A DNA stretch of 64,000 nt from Brevibacterium sp. W7.2 (lineage in GTDB: Bacteria > Actinomycetota > Actinomycetes > Actinomycetales > Brevibacteriaceae): NCBI RefSeq assembly GCF_018137945.1, contig NZ_CP073089.1, forward strand, positions 1,364,001 to 1,428,000, written 5' to 3'. This document shows positions 1 to 9,005 of this stretch, one piece after another. The notes beneath the pieces were generated by a model. It made no database searches, was not told where the DNA came from, and was given only the letters and a program-made list of their open reading frames with translations. The translations under genes and the position numbers were made by a program. Numbering within the stretch: position 1 is the stretch's first letter; each line of letters opens with the position of its first letter.

Positions 1-1411
1 CTCGGGGGCGCTCAACCCCGGCCAGCAGGTCGTCAAGATCGTCAATGAGGAACTCGTCGGCATCCTCGGCGGGCAGACCCGGCGGCTGACGTTCGCCAAG
101 CGCCCGCCCACGGTCATCATGCTCGCCGGCCTCCAGGGCGCCGGCAAGACGACGCTGGCGGGCAAGCTCGCCCACTGGCTGAAGTCCGAAGGCCACCGAC
201 CGATGCTCGTCGCCGCCGACCTGCAGCGGCCCAACGCCGTGAATCAGCTGCAGATCGTCGGTGAGCGCGCCGGTGCCGTCGTCTACGCGCCGGAACCGGG
301 CAACGGCGTCGGCGACCCGGTCAAGGTCGCCACCGATGCGATCGACGTCGCGAAGTCGAAGCTCCACGACGTCGTCATCGTCGACACCGCCGGTCGCCTC
401 GGCATCGACGAAGAGCTCATGCAGCAGGCCGCCGACATCCGCGCGGCCGTCAACCCCGACGAGGTCCTCTTCGTCATCGATGCGATGATCGGTCAGGACG
501 CCGTGACGACCGCCGAGGCGTTCGCCGACGGCGTCGACTTCACCGGTGTCGTCCTCTCGAAGCTCGACGGCGACTCCCGCGGCGGTGCCGCGCTCTCGGT
601 GGCCGAGGTGACCGGCAAGCCGATCATGTTCGCCTCGACCGGTGAGTCGATGACGGACTTCGAGCAGTTCCATCCCGACCGGATGGCCGACCGCATCCTC
701 GACATGGGCGACATCCTCACGCTCATCGAGCAGGCCGAGAAGAACTTCGATGAGAAGGAGACTGAGAAGCTCCAGAAGAAGTTCGAGTCCGGTGAGGACT
801 TCGACCTCAACGACTTCCTCACGCAGATGTCGGGTCTGAAGAAGATGGGGTCGATGAAGAAGATGCTCGGCATGATGCCGGGCATGAGCCAGTACAAGGA
901 TCAGATCGAGAACTTCGACGAGCGCGAGGTCGACCGGGTCGAGGCGATCGTGAGATCGATGACACCGTACGAGCGCAGCAACCCGAAGATCCTCAACGGC
1001 TCACGCCGGGCCCGCATCGCCCGGGGCGCCGGGACGACGGTGACCGCGGTCAACCAGCTCATGGAGCGCTTCACGCAGGCGCAGAAGCTCATGCGCGGCA
1101 TGGGGCGCGGCGGCATGCCGGGGATGCCCGGCATGGGAGGCATGCCCGGAATGGGCGGAATGCCCGGTGGCGGCGCCGGCAAGGGCAAGAAGAAGGCGGC
1201 GGGGAAGAAGAAGGGCCGCAAGGGCGGCCAGTCGGGCAACCCGGCCAAGCGCGCCGAGCAGGCGCAGGCCGCGCTCGACCGGAAGTCGGGGAAGACCAGG
1301 GACCCGGTCGGCTCCGCGTTCGGCGGCGTCGACCTCGGCGGGGACGATGACCTCGATCTCGCGAAGCTGCCGAAGGGATTCGGCGGCATGTTCCCAGGTG
1401 GAAAGAAGTAG
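1..1411 (+). CDS. ffh: Signal recognition particle protein Ffh, 5'-truncated
   Basis: SRP GTPase that binds signal sequences and 4.5S RNA and docks ribosomes on the membrane receptor FtsY. The reading frame is open from base 2, so the start lies outside the window; roughly the first 60 residues of the N domain are missing. Visible motifs are the P-loop GLQGAGKTT, DTAGR and SKLDGDSRGG of the NG domain. The methionine-rich M domain follows (MKKMLGMMPGM). The C-terminus is extended by a Gly/Met-Pro repeat (MPGMGGMPGMGGMPGG), a lysine-rich stretch and an acidic tail ending GMFPGGKK. It heads the conserved ffh-rpsP-KH-rimM-trmD-rplS string. The family assignment is certain. Confidence 0.97.
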   Translation, partial: SGALNPGQQVVKIVNEELVGILGGQTRRLTFAKRPPTVIMLAGLQGAGKTTLAGKLAHWLKSEGHRPMLVAADLQRPNAVNQLQIVGERAGAVVYAPEPGNGVGDPVKVATDAIDVAKSKLHDVVIVDTAGRLGIDEELMQQAADIRAAVNPDEVLFVIDAMIGQDAVTTAEAFADGVDFTGVVLSKLDGDSRGGAALSVAEVTGKPIMFASTGESMTDFEQFHPDRMADRILDMGDILTLIEQAEKNFDEKETEKLQKKFESGEDFDLNDFLTQMSGLKKMGSMKKMLGMMPGMSQYKDQIENFDEREVDRVEAIVRSMTPYERSNPKILNGSRRARIARGAGTTVTAVNQLMERFTQAQKLMRGMGRGGMPGMPGMGGMPGMGGMPGGGAGKGKKKAAGKKKGRKGGQSGNPAKRAEQAQAALDRKSGKTRDPVGSAFGGVDLGGDDDLDLAKLPKGFGGMFPGGKK

Positions 1412-1566
1412 GCCTTTCTGGCACAATGATCTCTTGTACTTTCGCCTCGGCGCGGGCCCTCTCTTCTGCCTCGAGTCGATAGTCCAGGTCGCAGACTCCG
1501 TCACGTCAACCCCACGACTGTGCGGTGCCTCTGTGCAAACAGAACACAAAAGGAGACACCACTACA

Positions 1567-2031
1567 GTGGCAGTCAAGATTCGTCTGACCCGCATGGGCA
1601 AGATCCGTGCACCCTTCTACCGTGTCGTCGTCGCCGACTCGCGCACCCGTCGCGACGGCCGCGCGATCGAGCAGATCGGCATCTACCAGCCGACCCGCAA
1701 TCCCTCGGTCATCGAGATCGATTCGGATCGTGCGCAGTACTGGCTCTCCGTCGGCGCCCAGCCGACCGACCAGGTCCGCAACCTGCTCAAGCTCACCGGC
1801 GACTGGCAGAAGTTCACCGGTGAGGGCGAAGCCGTCAACACCGTCCAGCCGCAGCCGGAGAAGGAAGCCTACGTGGCTCCCAACGCCGATTCGGTGATCA
1901 AGGAAGCCATCACGAAGAAGGGCTCCGACAAGGCTGAGGTCGAGACCGAGGACGAGGCCGCCGACGACGCCGCCAAGGCGACCGAGGCGGAGTACGAAGC
2001 CGAGGCCGTCGCCGCGGAGGACAACGCCTGA
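1567..2031 (+). CDS. rpsP: 30S ribosomal protein S16
   Basis: Small-subunit assembly protein, 154 residues. The start is GTG at 1567 ([20 protein letters not shown]), with AAAGGAG about 11 bases upstream. An ATG at 1525 is in frame but would add 14 residues unlike S16. The first ~85 residues are the conserved S16 fold. The rest is an acidic, Ala/Glu-rich tail (residues ~110-154) typical of actinobacterial S16. The 155-base gap after ffh could hold its own promoter or leader. The stop is one base before the KH gene, so the two are translated from one mRNA. Confidence 0.96.
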   Translation: MAVKIRLTRMGKIRAPFYRVVVADSRTRRDGRAIEQIGIYQPTRNPSVIEIDSDRAQYWLSVGAQPTDQVRNLLKLTGDWQKFTGEGEAVNTVQPQPEKEAYVAPNADSVIKEAITKKGSDKAEVETEDEAADDAAKATEAEYEAEAVAAEDNA

Positions 2032-2032
2032 C

Positions 2033-2263
2033 ATGTTGGCAGATTCGCTCGAACATCTGGTTCGCGGCATCGTCGATCATCCCGACGACGTCGCAGTTCG
2101 ATCCCGGTCGTCCCAGCGCGGGACGACGCTCGAGGTCCGGGTTCACCCCGACGACCTCGGACGGGTCATCGGCCGCGCGGGTCGCACCGCGAAGGCCCTG
2201 CGCACCGTGATCAACTCCCTCGCCGGCCGTGAGTCGGTGCGGGTGGACCTCATCGAAGCGTAG
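2033..2263 (+). CDS. khpA: KH-domain RNA-binding protein (KhpA family)
   Basis: A 76-residue protein that is essentially one type II KH domain. The GxxG loop is in VIGRAGRTAKALRTVI. Homologues sit between rpsP and rimM in Gram-positive bacteria; KhpA partners KhpB and binds small and messenger RNAs. The ATG is one base after the rpsP stop, so translational coupling is likely. A very strong hairpin follows 12 bases after the stop and probably ends the ffh/rpsP transcription unit or attenuates entry into rimM. Confidence 0.9.
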   Translation: MLADSLEHLVRGIVDHPDDVAVRSRSSQRGTTLEVRVHPDDLGRVIGRAGRTAKALRTVINSLAGRESVRVDLIEA

Positions 2264-2275
2264 ATCTTCCACACA

Positions 2276-2312
2276 CGAGGGGGACGTCGGCGGGCAGCCG
2301 ACGTCCCCCTCG
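2276..2312 (+). terminator. Perfect 16-bp hairpin after the KH gene
   Basis: Arms 2276-2291 and 2297-2312 are exact reverse complements around a GGGCA loop. No U-run follows, so it could be a GC-rich actinobacterial terminator or an attenuator between khpA and rimM. Confidence 0.75.
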
Positions 2313-2403
2313 GGCATTCATCCGCGGCCGCGGAGCCCACGGCGGCGTCCGAACTACACTGAAGGCTGATGAGAACGCAGTCCCCCGACCACGAGGAGCA
2401 CGC

Positions 2404-2904
2404 ATGGACACGGTGATCGCCCGGCTGGGCAAGCCGCACGGGATCAGAGGCGAATTCACCGTTGAGGTGCGCACCGACCGCCCCGAGGAGCGGCTCGTGC
2501 CCGGGATGACGTTCGCCACCGACCCCGACATCGGCGAACTCACGCTCAAGTCCGCGCGCTGGCACCGTGATCGTCTCCTCCTCACCTTCGACGAGGTGGC
2601 CGACCGCACCCGCGCCGAGGAGATCCGCAACACGCTCATCCTCAGCCCCCAGGACGACGAGGACGACGACGCAGAGGCGTGGTACCTCGATGACCTCATC
2701 GGACTGGCCGCGTACGTCGGCGAGACGCAGGTCGGCGAGGTCGTCGACGTCACGAACGGCACCGCACAGGACCTCCTCCACCTCCGGCACGTCGACGGAC
2801 ACGAGGTGCTCGTGCCCTTCGTCGCAGCGATCGTCCCCGACGTCGACATCGAAGCCGGGCGCATCATGCTCACCCCGCCCGCCGGTCTCCTCGACGCGGA
2901 GTGA
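2404..2904 (+). CDS. rimM: Ribosome maturation factor RimM
   Basis: Assembly factor for the head of the 30S subunit; binds S19 and acts late in 16S processing. 166 residues, normal length. The N-terminal RimM barrel begins [19 protein letters not shown]. The C-terminal PRC-barrel follows ([23 protein letters not shown]). ATG at 2404 has ACGAGGAG about 5 bases upstream. A TACACT hexamer at 2355-2360 could be a weak -10. The stop overlaps the region used by trmD for ribosome binding, so the two genes are coupled. Confidence 0.95.
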   Translation: MDTVIARLGKPHGIRGEFTVEVRTDRPEERLVPGMTFATDPDIGELTLKSARWHRDRLLLTFDEVADRTRAEEIRNTLILSPQDDEDDDAEAWYLDDLIGLAAYVGETQVGEVVDVTNGTAQDLLHLRHVDGHEVLVPFVAAIVPDVDIEAGRIMLTPPAGLLDAE

Positions 2905-2912
2905 GCCTGCGC

Positions 2913-3716
2913 ATGCGCATCGACGTCGTCTCGATCTTCCCCGACTACCTGGCCGGACTGCGGCTCTCCCTCATCGGCAAGGCGATCGACCAGGGACTGC
3001 TCGGCCTGACCGTCCACGACCTGCGCGACTTCACCTTCGACCGCCACAACACCGTCGACGACTCCCCATACGGGGGAGGGGCCGGCATGGTGATGAAGGC
3101 CGAACCGTGGGCACTCGCCCTCGACCACATCCGGCAGGCCGGAGAGCCCGGGTCTGCGGAGACGGTCGGCAGCCTCGGCGCGGGCCCGGCGAAGCCGATC
3201 CTCATCGTCCCGAGCCCCGCGGGGGAGGTCTTCGATCAGCGGATCGCCGAGGAGCTCAGCGCAGCCGAGCACCTCGTCTTCGCGTGCGGTCGCTATGAGG
3301 GCATCGATCAGCGCGTGCTCGACTGGGCGCGGGAGGACTTCGAGGTGCGGCCGATGAGCATCGGCGACTACGTCCTCAACGGGGGCGAGGTCGCGTCGAT
3401 GGTGATGATCGAAGCCGTCAGCCGCCTCATCCCCGGCGTCATCGGCAACCCGGAGTCCCTGGCCGAGGAGAGCCACGAGGACGGCCTCCTCGAGTACCCG
3501 ATCTACACGAAGCCGGCGGTCTGGCGCGGTCATGCGGTGCCGGAGATCCTGCTCAGCGGCAACCATGCGGCGATCGCCCGGTGGCGACGTGACCGACGTC
3601 TCGAACGCACCGCCGAGGTCAGGCCCGACCTGCTCGACGACCGTGACGACCTGGACGCCCGCGACAGCGAGGTCCTCGACCGGTTTGAGTCTTCCGACCC
3701 GGCCGTGACAGAATAG
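2913..3716 (+). CDS. trmD: tRNA (guanosine(37)-N1)-methyltransferase TrmD
   Basis: Makes m1G37 in tRNAs reading CNN/CCN codons, using S-adenosylmethionine, and prevents +1 frameshifts. 267 residues. The SPOUT knot motifs are visible: [18 protein letters not shown] at the start, then [13 protein letters not shown] and [16 protein letters not shown] chose ATG 2913 because GGAGTGAG lies 7 bases upstream. A GTG at 2901 overlapping the rimM stop would add four residues (MSLR) and has no good ribosome site. A TTGAGT near 3685 inside the gene end, with CAGAAT at 3709, may be a weak promoter for rplS. Confidence 0.95.
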   Translation: MRIDVVSIFPDYLAGLRLSLIGKAIDQGLLGLTVHDLRDFTFDRHNTVDDSPYGGGAGMVMKAEPWALALDHIRQAGEPGSAETVGSLGAGPAKPILIVPSPAGEVFDQRIAEELSAAEHLVFACGRYEGIDQRVLDWAREDFEVRPMSIGDYVLNGGEVASMVMIEAVSRLIPGVIGNPESLAEESHEDGLLEYPIYTKPAVWRGHAVPEILLSGNHAAIARWRRDRRLERTAEVRPDLLDDRDDLDARDSEVLDRFESSDPAVTE

Positions 3717-3768
3717 ATCGTCGCGTTTGTTGGCATCCGCCTGCTTCAGGGGGTCGGATGTCCGCGCC

Positions 3769-3840
3769 GCCGGCCGGAGTCCTCGGCCGGCACCTGGGGA
3801 GCGATCCCGACAGACGATCCGAATACCGGTTCTTTCCGGT
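3769..3840 (+). promoter_or_regulatory. Two hairpins in the rplS 5' leader
   Basis: The 172-base gap before rplS contains stem 3769-3776/3784-3791 (GCCGGCCG with its complement) and stem 3825-3829/3836-3840 (ACCGG/CCGGT). The position fits a ribosomal-protein leader that could autoregulate L19. No known leader class is recognised. Confidence 0.4.
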
Positions 3841-3888
3841 CCTACATGCGTGTCCTCGACCTGGAGCAGGGGCCACAGGAGAAGCACA

Positions 3889-4230
3889 ATGCAGAAGCTC
3901 GATGTTGTCGATGCAGCCTCGCTGAAGACCGACGTCCCCGATTTCCGCGCCGGTGACACCCTCAACGTCCACGTCCGCGTGGTCGAGGGCAACCGCTCGC
4001 GCATCCAGGTCTTCAAGGGTGTCGTCATCCGCCGTCAGGGCGACGGCGTCCGCGAGACCTTCACCGCCCGCAAGATCAGCTTCGGCGTCGGCGTCGAGCG
4101 CACCTTCCCGGTGCACTCGCCCATCGTCGAGCAGATCGAGGTACTCTCCCGCGGTGACGTCCGCCGCGCGAAGCTGTACTACCTGCGCAACCTGCGCGGC
4201 AAGGCCGCTCGCATCCGCGAAAAGGCCTGA
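3889..4230 (+). CDS. rplS: 50S ribosomal protein L19
   Basis: Large-subunit protein at the 30S interface. 113 residues, standard length. Family motifs are [28 protein letters not shown] and [18 protein letters not shown]. The ATG at 3889 has AGGAG at 3878-3882. An upstream in-frame ATG at 3727 is not used because the added residues do not resemble L19. An intrinsic terminator begins 46 bases after the stop. Confidence 0.97.
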   Translation: MQKLDVVDAASLKTDVPDFRAGDTLNVHVRVVEGNRSRIQVFKGVVIRRQGDGVRETFTARKISFGVGVERTFPVHSPIVEQIEVLSRGDVRRAKLYYLRNLRGKAARIREKA

Positions 4231-4276
4231 GCGCCCCGGCTGCCTGGCACCGGCGAACGTGAAGAACGCTGACGAG

Positions 4277-4300
4277 AACGCGACCTCCGGGTCGCGTTTT
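4277..4300 (+). terminator. Intrinsic terminator after rplS
   Basis: Perfect 9-bp stem (AACGCGACC at 4277-4285 with GGTCGCGTT at 4290-4298), four-base loop, then a T-run 4297-4300. This is the only hairpin here with a classical U-tract. It ends 16 bases before the first signal peptidase start, so that gene probably has its own short-leader promoter or depends on read-through. Confidence 0.82.
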
Positions 4301-4315
4301 CGCGTCTCTGCCCGG

Positions 4316-4882
4316 ATGTGGAGGATCGTCGGCATCATCGCCGTCGTCATCGTCATCCTCGGCGCCTCGGTGCGCGGATTCGTCGTGCAGCGCTTCACCA
4401 TCCCCAGCGAATCGATGCAGCCGACCCTGACCGTCGGCGACACGATCGCCGTGTGGCGCCCGGACGCGCTGGCCGGCACGATCGAGCGCGGCGACATCGT
4501 CGTCTTCGACGGACGCGGCTCCTTCATCGACGACCCGCTGCCGACCCCGCTGCAGAGGATCGGCTCCTGGGTGGGTGTCGGCAGCCGCGACGTCTACTAC
4601 GTCAAACGCGTCATCGCCCTCGGCGGGGACACCCTCGAGTGCTGCGACGCCGAGGGCCGGCTCCTCCTCAACGGCGAGCCGCTGACCGAGGACTACGCCC
4701 CGCTGCCCGCCTCACAGGTGCCGTTCTCCATCGCCGTGCCGGCCGACACGATGTGGGTGATGGGCGACAACCGCGACGACTCCACGGACTCGCGCGCGCT
4801 GCTCGGACGACCCGGCGGCGGCTTCATCCCCCTCGACCGGGTCATCGGCACCGTCATCGGGCACGGCTCGACGATCGACTGA
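4316..4882 (+). CDS. lepB: Type I signal peptidase (first of two)
   Basis: Membrane serine/lysine protease that removes signal peptides outside the membrane. 188 residues from ATG 4316. One N-terminal membrane segment (residues ~4-24) is followed by the catalytic Ser box IPSESMQPTL (Ser33). Box D-type RGDIVVFDG and the Lys box YYVKRVIALGGDTLECC (Lys97) come next, then GDNRDDSTDSR. A GTG at 4259 is in frame but would place the start upstream of the rplS terminator. Streptomyces also has several signal peptidase genes between rplS and rnhB (sipW-Z), so duplication here is a known pattern. Confidence 0.92.
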   Translation: MWRIVGIIAVVIVILGASVRGFVVQRFTIPSESMQPTLTVGDTIAVWRPDALAGTIERGDIVVFDGRGSFIDDPLPTPLQRIGSWVGVGSRDVYYVKRVIALGGDTLECCDAEGRLLLNGEPLTEDYAPLPASQVPFSIAVPADTMWVMGDNRDDSTDSRALLGRPGGGFIPLDRVIGTVIGHGSTID

Positions 4883-4936
4883 TACGCTCGTTCCAGCCAG
4901 CCCGCGCAGGTCGCGCACCGATGCGAAAGCGAACGA

Positions 4937-5638
4937 ATGACCTCCGAACCACAGCCCTCCCCACGTGCGTCCAAAAAGCTCCTCCGCGGACTCCTCGAGA
5001 CCCTGGTGATCATCGTCATCGCCCTCCTCATCTCCACGGCGCTCAAGACCTGGGTGGTTCGGTCCTTCTACATTCCCTCCGGGTCGATGATGGAGACCCT
5101 CCAGATCGACGACCGGGTCCTCGTCAACCAGCTGGCGCCGAAGTTCGGTCCCGCCGACCGCGGCGACATCATCGTCTTCGACGACCCCGACGACTGGCTC
5201 TCAGGCTCCGAATCCTCCGGGTACGCGCCCAACCCGTTCCTCGAGTTCATCGGCCTCGCACCCTCGGACGCAGGCAACCAGCTCATCAAACGCGTCATCG
5301 GCGTCGGCGGGGACACCGTCGAATGCTGCGATGCCGAGGGGAGGATCCTCGTCAACGGGACCCCGATCGACGAAACCTACCTGGCGCCGGGCACGCAGCC
5401 CTCGGAGATGGAGTTCTCCGTCACCGTGCCCGACGGCAGCTACTGGGTGATGGGCGACAACCGCGGCAATTCCGCGGACTCCCGCTACCACCTCGACGGA
5501 CAGCCGTTCGTGCCTGCCGACAACGTCGTCGGCACCGTCTTCCTCATCAACTGGCCGCTGAGCAGCTTCGCGTGGGTGTCCAACCCGAAGGACGTCTTCG
5601 CCGACGTCCCGGCGCCGCAGGGAATCACCGTCAACTGA
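4937..5638 (+). CDS. lepB: Type I signal peptidase (second of two)
   Basis: Paralogue of the preceding gene, 233 residues. An N-terminal cytoplasmic stretch is followed by a membrane segment (residues ~20-38), the Ser box IPSGSMMETLQ (Ser50) and Lys box LIKRVIGVGGDTVECC (Lys118). Both paralogues share the unusual CCDAEGR sequence after the Lys box, which points to a local duplication. This copy has a longer insert (residues ~84-113) between the catalytic boxes and may prefer different substrates. The stop overlaps the rnhB start by one base. Confidence 0.93.
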   Translation: MTSEPQPSPRASKKLLRGLLETLVIIVIALLISTALKTWVVRSFYIPSGSMMETLQIDDRVLVNQLAPKFGPADRGDIIVFDDPDDWLSGSESSGYAPNPFLEFIGLAPSDAGNQLIKRVIGVGGDTVECCDAEGRILVNGTPIDETYLAPGTQPSEMEFSVTVPDGSYWVMGDNRGNSADSRYHLDGQPFVPADNVVGTVFLINWPLSSFAWVSNPKDVFADVPAPQGITVN

Positions 5639-6405
5639 TGGCAGCACACGGACTGCACGACGTCACGGTGGAGAGGGCGCTGCTCGCCGAGGGCTTCGAC
5701 ACCGTCATCGGCGTCGACGAGGTGGGGCGCGGAGCGCTGGCCGGTCCCGTGAGCGTCGGCGTCGCCGTGTTCTCGCTCACCGAGGTGTGCGCGAGTCCGG
5801 TGCCCGAGGGCATCCACGATTCGAAGCAGCTCGATGCCGTCTCCCGTGCTGCCGCCACCGCGCGGGTCCAGGACTGGGCGCAGGCGAGTGCGGTCGGGTC
5901 GACGCTGCCTGCGGAGATCGACGCACTCGGGATGACGCTCTCCCTCGGACTCGCCGCCCGGCGGGCCCTCGCACGGGTGCCGGGGCTTGTCGACGGGCAG
6001 GGCCTGGGCGAGGGGCAGGGGCGGACGATGGTCCTCCTCGACGGCAAGCACGACTGGCTCTCGGCCCCACTCACGCTCGACTGCCTGGGGATATTCGGCG
6101 CCTGCGCCGACATGGATCTGCCGCCGGTGCGCACGATCATCAAGGGCGACGGCAGCGTTCCGGTCATCGCGGCGGCGAGTATCGTGGCGAAGGTGGAGCG
6201 CGACGACACGATGATCGGCCTCGCCGAGGCGCACCCGCAGTATGGTTGGGAGTCCAACGTCGGCTACGGCACCGCCGCCCACCGGCAGGCGATCGTCGAC
6301 CACGGACCGAGCGTCCACCACCGCCGAAGCTTCCGCCTGCACGCCGTGCCACCGGCCGGCGGCGGGCGGACTGCTCCTGATACCGACCCTGTCCCCGAGT
6401 CCTGA
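5638..6405 (+). CDS. rnhB: Ribonuclease HII
   Basis: Cleaves RNA in RNA/DNA hybrids and starts ribonucleotide excision repair at single ribonucleotides. 255 residues from ATG 5638, which overlaps the TGA of the signal peptidase gene. The acidic catalytic pair is in GVDEVGRGALAGP (Asp27, Glu28). LLDGKHDWL and the VIAAASIVAKVERD helix complete the site. The tail after FRLHAVPPA is a short Pro/Asp-rich extension. Neighbours on both sides are as in other actinobacteria. Confidence 0.94.
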   Translation: MAAHGLHDVTVERALLAEGFDTVIGVDEVGRGALAGPVSVGVAVFSLTEVCASPVPEGIHDSKQLDAVSRAAATARVQDWAQASAVGSTLPAEIDALGMTLSLGLAARRALARVPGLVDGQGLGEGQGRTMVLLDGKHDWLSAPLTLDCLGIFGACADMDLPPVRTIIKGDGSVPVIAAASIVAKVERDDTMIGLAEAHPQYGWESNVGYGTAAHRQAIVDHGPSVHHRRSFRLHAVPPAGGGRTAPDTDPVPES

Positions 6406-6435
6406 CCCTGTCCCCGAGACGAAGAGAGGAACCCC

Positions 6436-6753
6436 GTGAGCGCAGACGATCTCGATGACTACGAGGCCCAGCTCGAACTCCAGCTCTACAAGGAGTACCG
6501 CGACGTCGTCGGCCTGTTCGCCTACGTCGTCGAGACGGAGAGGCGCTTCTACCTCGCCAACCACGTCGACCTCAAGGCCCACAACGACGCCGGCGACGTC
6601 TACTTCGAGCTGACCCTGCGCGACGCCTGGGTGTGGGACAGCTACCGGTCGGCCCGCTTCATCAAGATGGTCCACGTGCTCACGTTCAAGGACGTCAACA
6701 TCGAGGAGATCGCGAAGTCCGACCTCGAACCCCCGACCTCGATCGGGCGGTGA
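6436..6753 (+). CDS. DUF2469 family protein
   Basis: Small conserved actinobacterial protein of unknown function, 105 residues, starting with GTG at 6436 behind an AGAGAGG ribosome site. Recognisable core: YEAQLELQLYKEYRDVVGLF and ETERRFYLAN. It is usually found between rnhB and yraN, as here, which is the main support. No catalytic motif or membrane segment is visible. The high Asp/Glu content at the N-terminus and aromatic residues suggest a soluble cytoplasmic protein. Confidence 0.88.
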   Translation: MSADDLDDYEAQLELQLYKEYRDVVGLFAYVVETERRFYLANHVDLKAHNDAGDVYFELTLRDAWVWDSYRSARFIKMVHVLTFKDVNIEEIAKSDLEPPTSIGR

Positions 6754-6846
6754 CCCGGCGCGCGGGGTGAGTCCCCGGCGGTGAGGTGAGTCCTCTCCGA
6801 CTTGTGTGCGGTCGAGGTGTGGACGCCCGCTCACTCATGTGCCCTG

Positions 6847-6879
6847 GGCCTGTGGACGCCCACGCGTCATCCACAGGCC
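6847..6879. repeat. Inverted DnaA-box-like pair upstream of yraN
   Basis: GGCCTGTGGA (6847-6856) and TCCACAGGCC (6870-6879) are perfect 10-bp arms with a 13-base spacer. Each arm contains a near match to the DnaA box (TCATCCACA). The same arms with the same spacer occur at 12355-12381. It may bind a protein as an inverted dimer or fold as a hairpin. Confidence 0.5.
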
Positions 6880-6928
6880 GATCCTCTGCTCTTCCCTCGG
6901 CGAGATCGAACGTGGTGCCGTGGTGGGC

Positions 6929-7315
6929 ATGTCGGGAACGAGAGGGACAACGCGAGGCGAGCGGCAGATCGCCCTGGGCCGTGCCGGGGAGGACCTCGCC
7001 GTGGCGCGCCTCGAAGCCGAGGGCATGGTCATCCTCGCCCGCAACGTCCGCTGTGCGCGCGGTGAGATCGACATCATCGCCAGGGACGGCGCCGCCGTCG
7101 TCTTCGTCGAGGTCAAGACCCGCCGCACGATGCGGCAAGGATCCCCGCTCGAGGCGATCACGCCGGTGAAGCTGCGGAAGATCCGGATGCTCTCGGGACT
7201 GTGGCTGCGCGCCCAGACCGAATTCTTCCCAGCCGCCCGGATCGATGCGATCGGCATCGTCATGGAGCCGCGCGTCGTCCTCTCCCACCTGAAGAACGTG
7301 CAGGTCGACTCATGA
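6929..7315 (+). CDS. yraN: UPF0102/YraN-family nuclease-like protein
   Basis: 128 residues. The core GEIDIIARDGAAVVFVEVKTR is the restriction-endonuclease-like fold of the family (E-x-D-xx-xxx-ExK pattern), preceded by GRAGEDLAVARLEAEGMVILARN. The function in bacteria is unproven; the fold resembles Holliday-junction resolvases. I chose ATG 6929 because the conserved region begins soon after. Longer starts (GTG at 6920/6923) are possible and no ribosome site decides. The stop overlaps the comM start by four bases (ATGA), as expected for the yraN-comM-dprA operon. Confidence 0.88.
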   Translation: MSGTRGTTRGERQIALGRAGEDLAVARLEAEGMVILARNVRCARGEIDIIARDGAAVVFVEVKTRRTMRQGSPLEAITPVKLRKIRMLSGLWLRAQTEFFPAARIDAIGIVMEPRVVLSHLKNVQVDS

Positions 7316-8985
7316 GCGAGCCGCTGCCGGTGACCGGCGACGACGAGTTCGACCCGGAGCCCCCTGCCGAGGCCGACCCCTGGCTCGATGCCGCCGAAGA
7401 GGTCGACCCTTCGGAACCTCCGCCCCCGCTCGTGGTGGCGACCCCGGAGACGACCATCGTCGGGCGGGCCTCGGCAGTGGCCCTGTGGGGACTGACCGGC
7501 AAGATCGTCTCGATCGAGGCCAGCGTGAGTGCCGGCCTGCCCGGCATCGACATCGTCGGACTGCCGGACACCTCGGTGAGCGAATCCCGGAAGCGGCTGC
7601 GAGCGGCACTGGCCTTCCTCGGCACCCCGGTGGCCACCGAGCACCTGACCGTCAACCTCACTCCCGGCAGCGTCCCGAAGATCGGCACCGGATTCGACCT
7701 CGGCATCGCCGTGGCCGTGCTCCGGGCGCGCAGAACGATCACCTCTGCCGATACAGAGCGGGTCATCCACTGCGGGGAGCTCGGACTCGACGGTCGGATC
7801 CGCCCGGTCAGCGGGGTGCTGCCGACCCTCCACAGCGGTCTGCTCGCCGGGTTCGACCGCTTCGTCGTGCCCGCCGGCAACGCGAGCGAAGCCGGTCTCA
7901 TCAGCGGCATCGAGGTCATCCCCGTCTCCTCGCTGGCCGAACTCGTCAACCTCTACGGCGGTGCACTCACCGTGCCCGCGCTGCCGCCGGTCATCGACGT
8001 CGCCGGTCCCGCGGCCCACAGTCCCGACCTCCACGACCTCGCCGAGGTGCAGGGCCAGGAGGAGGCGCGCTTCGGTCTCGAAGTCGCCGCGGCCGGGGGC
8101 CACAACCTGCTCATGCGGGGCACACCGGGAGCGGGCAAGACCCTGCTCGCCCAATGCCTGCCGGGAATCCTCCCGCCGCTGTCCGACGCCGAAGCCCTCG
8201 AGGTCGCCGCGATCCGGTCGTTGCGCGGGGAACTCACCGCCGGTGACGAACTCGACCACCGTCCCCCGTTCGAGGCGCCCCACCACCGGAGCACCGCCTC
8301 GGCGCTCGTCGGCGGACGCCGACCGGGAACCGTCGGGATCCTCAGCCGAGCCCATCGGGGAGTGCTCTTCATGGATGAGGCGCCGGAGTTCTCCCGGGAC
8401 GTGCTCGAAGCGCTGCGCCAGCCGCTCGAGGCCCGGCAGGTCCACATCCACCGCGCGTGGGGGTCGATGGTGCTCCCGGCCGCGTTCCAACTCGTCATGG
8501 CCGCCAACCCGTGCCCGTGCGGCGCCGGAATGCCGGCCGGCGGCCAGAGCGCATGCCAGTGCACGCCGATGGACAAGCGCCGCTACCGCAACCGGCTGTC
8601 GGGTCCGCTCCTCGACCGCGTCGATCTGCAGCTCGAACTCTTCCCCGTCTCGCCCGCCGACCTCCGCCTCGGCGGGGACCAGGAGGCGAGCGCTGTCGTG
8701 GCCGACCGCGTGCACGCGGCCAGGCACGCCCAGGAGGCGCGCTATGCCGACTGTGCTTGGTCGCTCAACGCGAATGCGCCCGGCTCGTGGCTGCGCGACC
8801 ACTTCGGCATGCGGCCCGAGGTATTGCGCGGTCTCGACCGGGCGCTCGAGACCGGCCGGATCACGATGCGCGGCTACGACAGGGTGCTGCGGGTCGCGAC
8901 GACGCTGACGGACCTCGCCGGTGCCGAGGCTCCCGACGCCGACAGGATCGCCGTGGCACTGGCACTGCGGACGCAGGAGACGTGA
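7312..8985 (+). CDS. comM: YifB/ComM family AAA+ Mg-chelatase-like helicase
   Basis: 557 residues. The N-terminal ChlI domain starts around TGKIVSIEASVSAGLPGIDIVGLPD. The AAA+ domain has Walker A GTPGAGKT near residue 265 and Walker B GVLFMDEAPEF. A zinc-like Cys cluster (NPCPCGAG...CQC) follows. ComM of naturally transforming bacteria drives branch migration during DNA integration; in actinobacteria the gene is a conserved neighbour of dprA. A ~40-residue acidic N-terminal extension precedes the domain. Overlaps yraN by 4 bases and ends just before dprA. Confidence 0.93.
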   Translation: MSEPLPVTGDDEFDPEPPAEADPWLDAAEEVDPSEPPPPLVVATPETTIVGRASAVALWGLTGKIVSIEASVSAGLPGIDIVGLPDTSVSESRKRLRAALAFLGTPVATEHLTVNLTPGSVPKIGTGFDLGIAVAVLRARRTITSADTERVIHCGELGLDGRIRPVSGVLPTLHSGLLAGFDRFVVPAGNASEAGLISGIEVIPVSSLAELVNLYGGALTVPALPPVIDVAGPAAHSPDLHDLAEVQGQEEARFGLEVAAAGGHNLLMRGTPGAGKTLLAQCLPGILPPLSDAEALEVAAIRSLRGELTAGDELDHRPPFEAPHHRSTASALVGGRRPGTVGILSRAHRGVLFMDEAPEFSRDVLEALRQPLEARQVHIHRAWGSMVLPAAFQLVMAANPCPCGAGMPAGGQSACQCTPMDKRRYRNRLSGPLLDRVDLQLELFPVSPADLRLGGDQEASAVVADRVHAARHAQEARYADCAWSLNANAPGSWLRDHFGMRPEVLRGLDRALETGRITMRGYDRVLRVATTLTDLAGAEAPDADRIAVALALRTQET

Positions 8986-9005
8986 GCGAGACGGAGGACG
9001 AAGAC

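Noticed and set aside
2250-4028. Large antisense open frame over rimM, trmD and rplS
   Set aside because: Shadow of conserved plus-strand genes; no start signal or recognisable protein.
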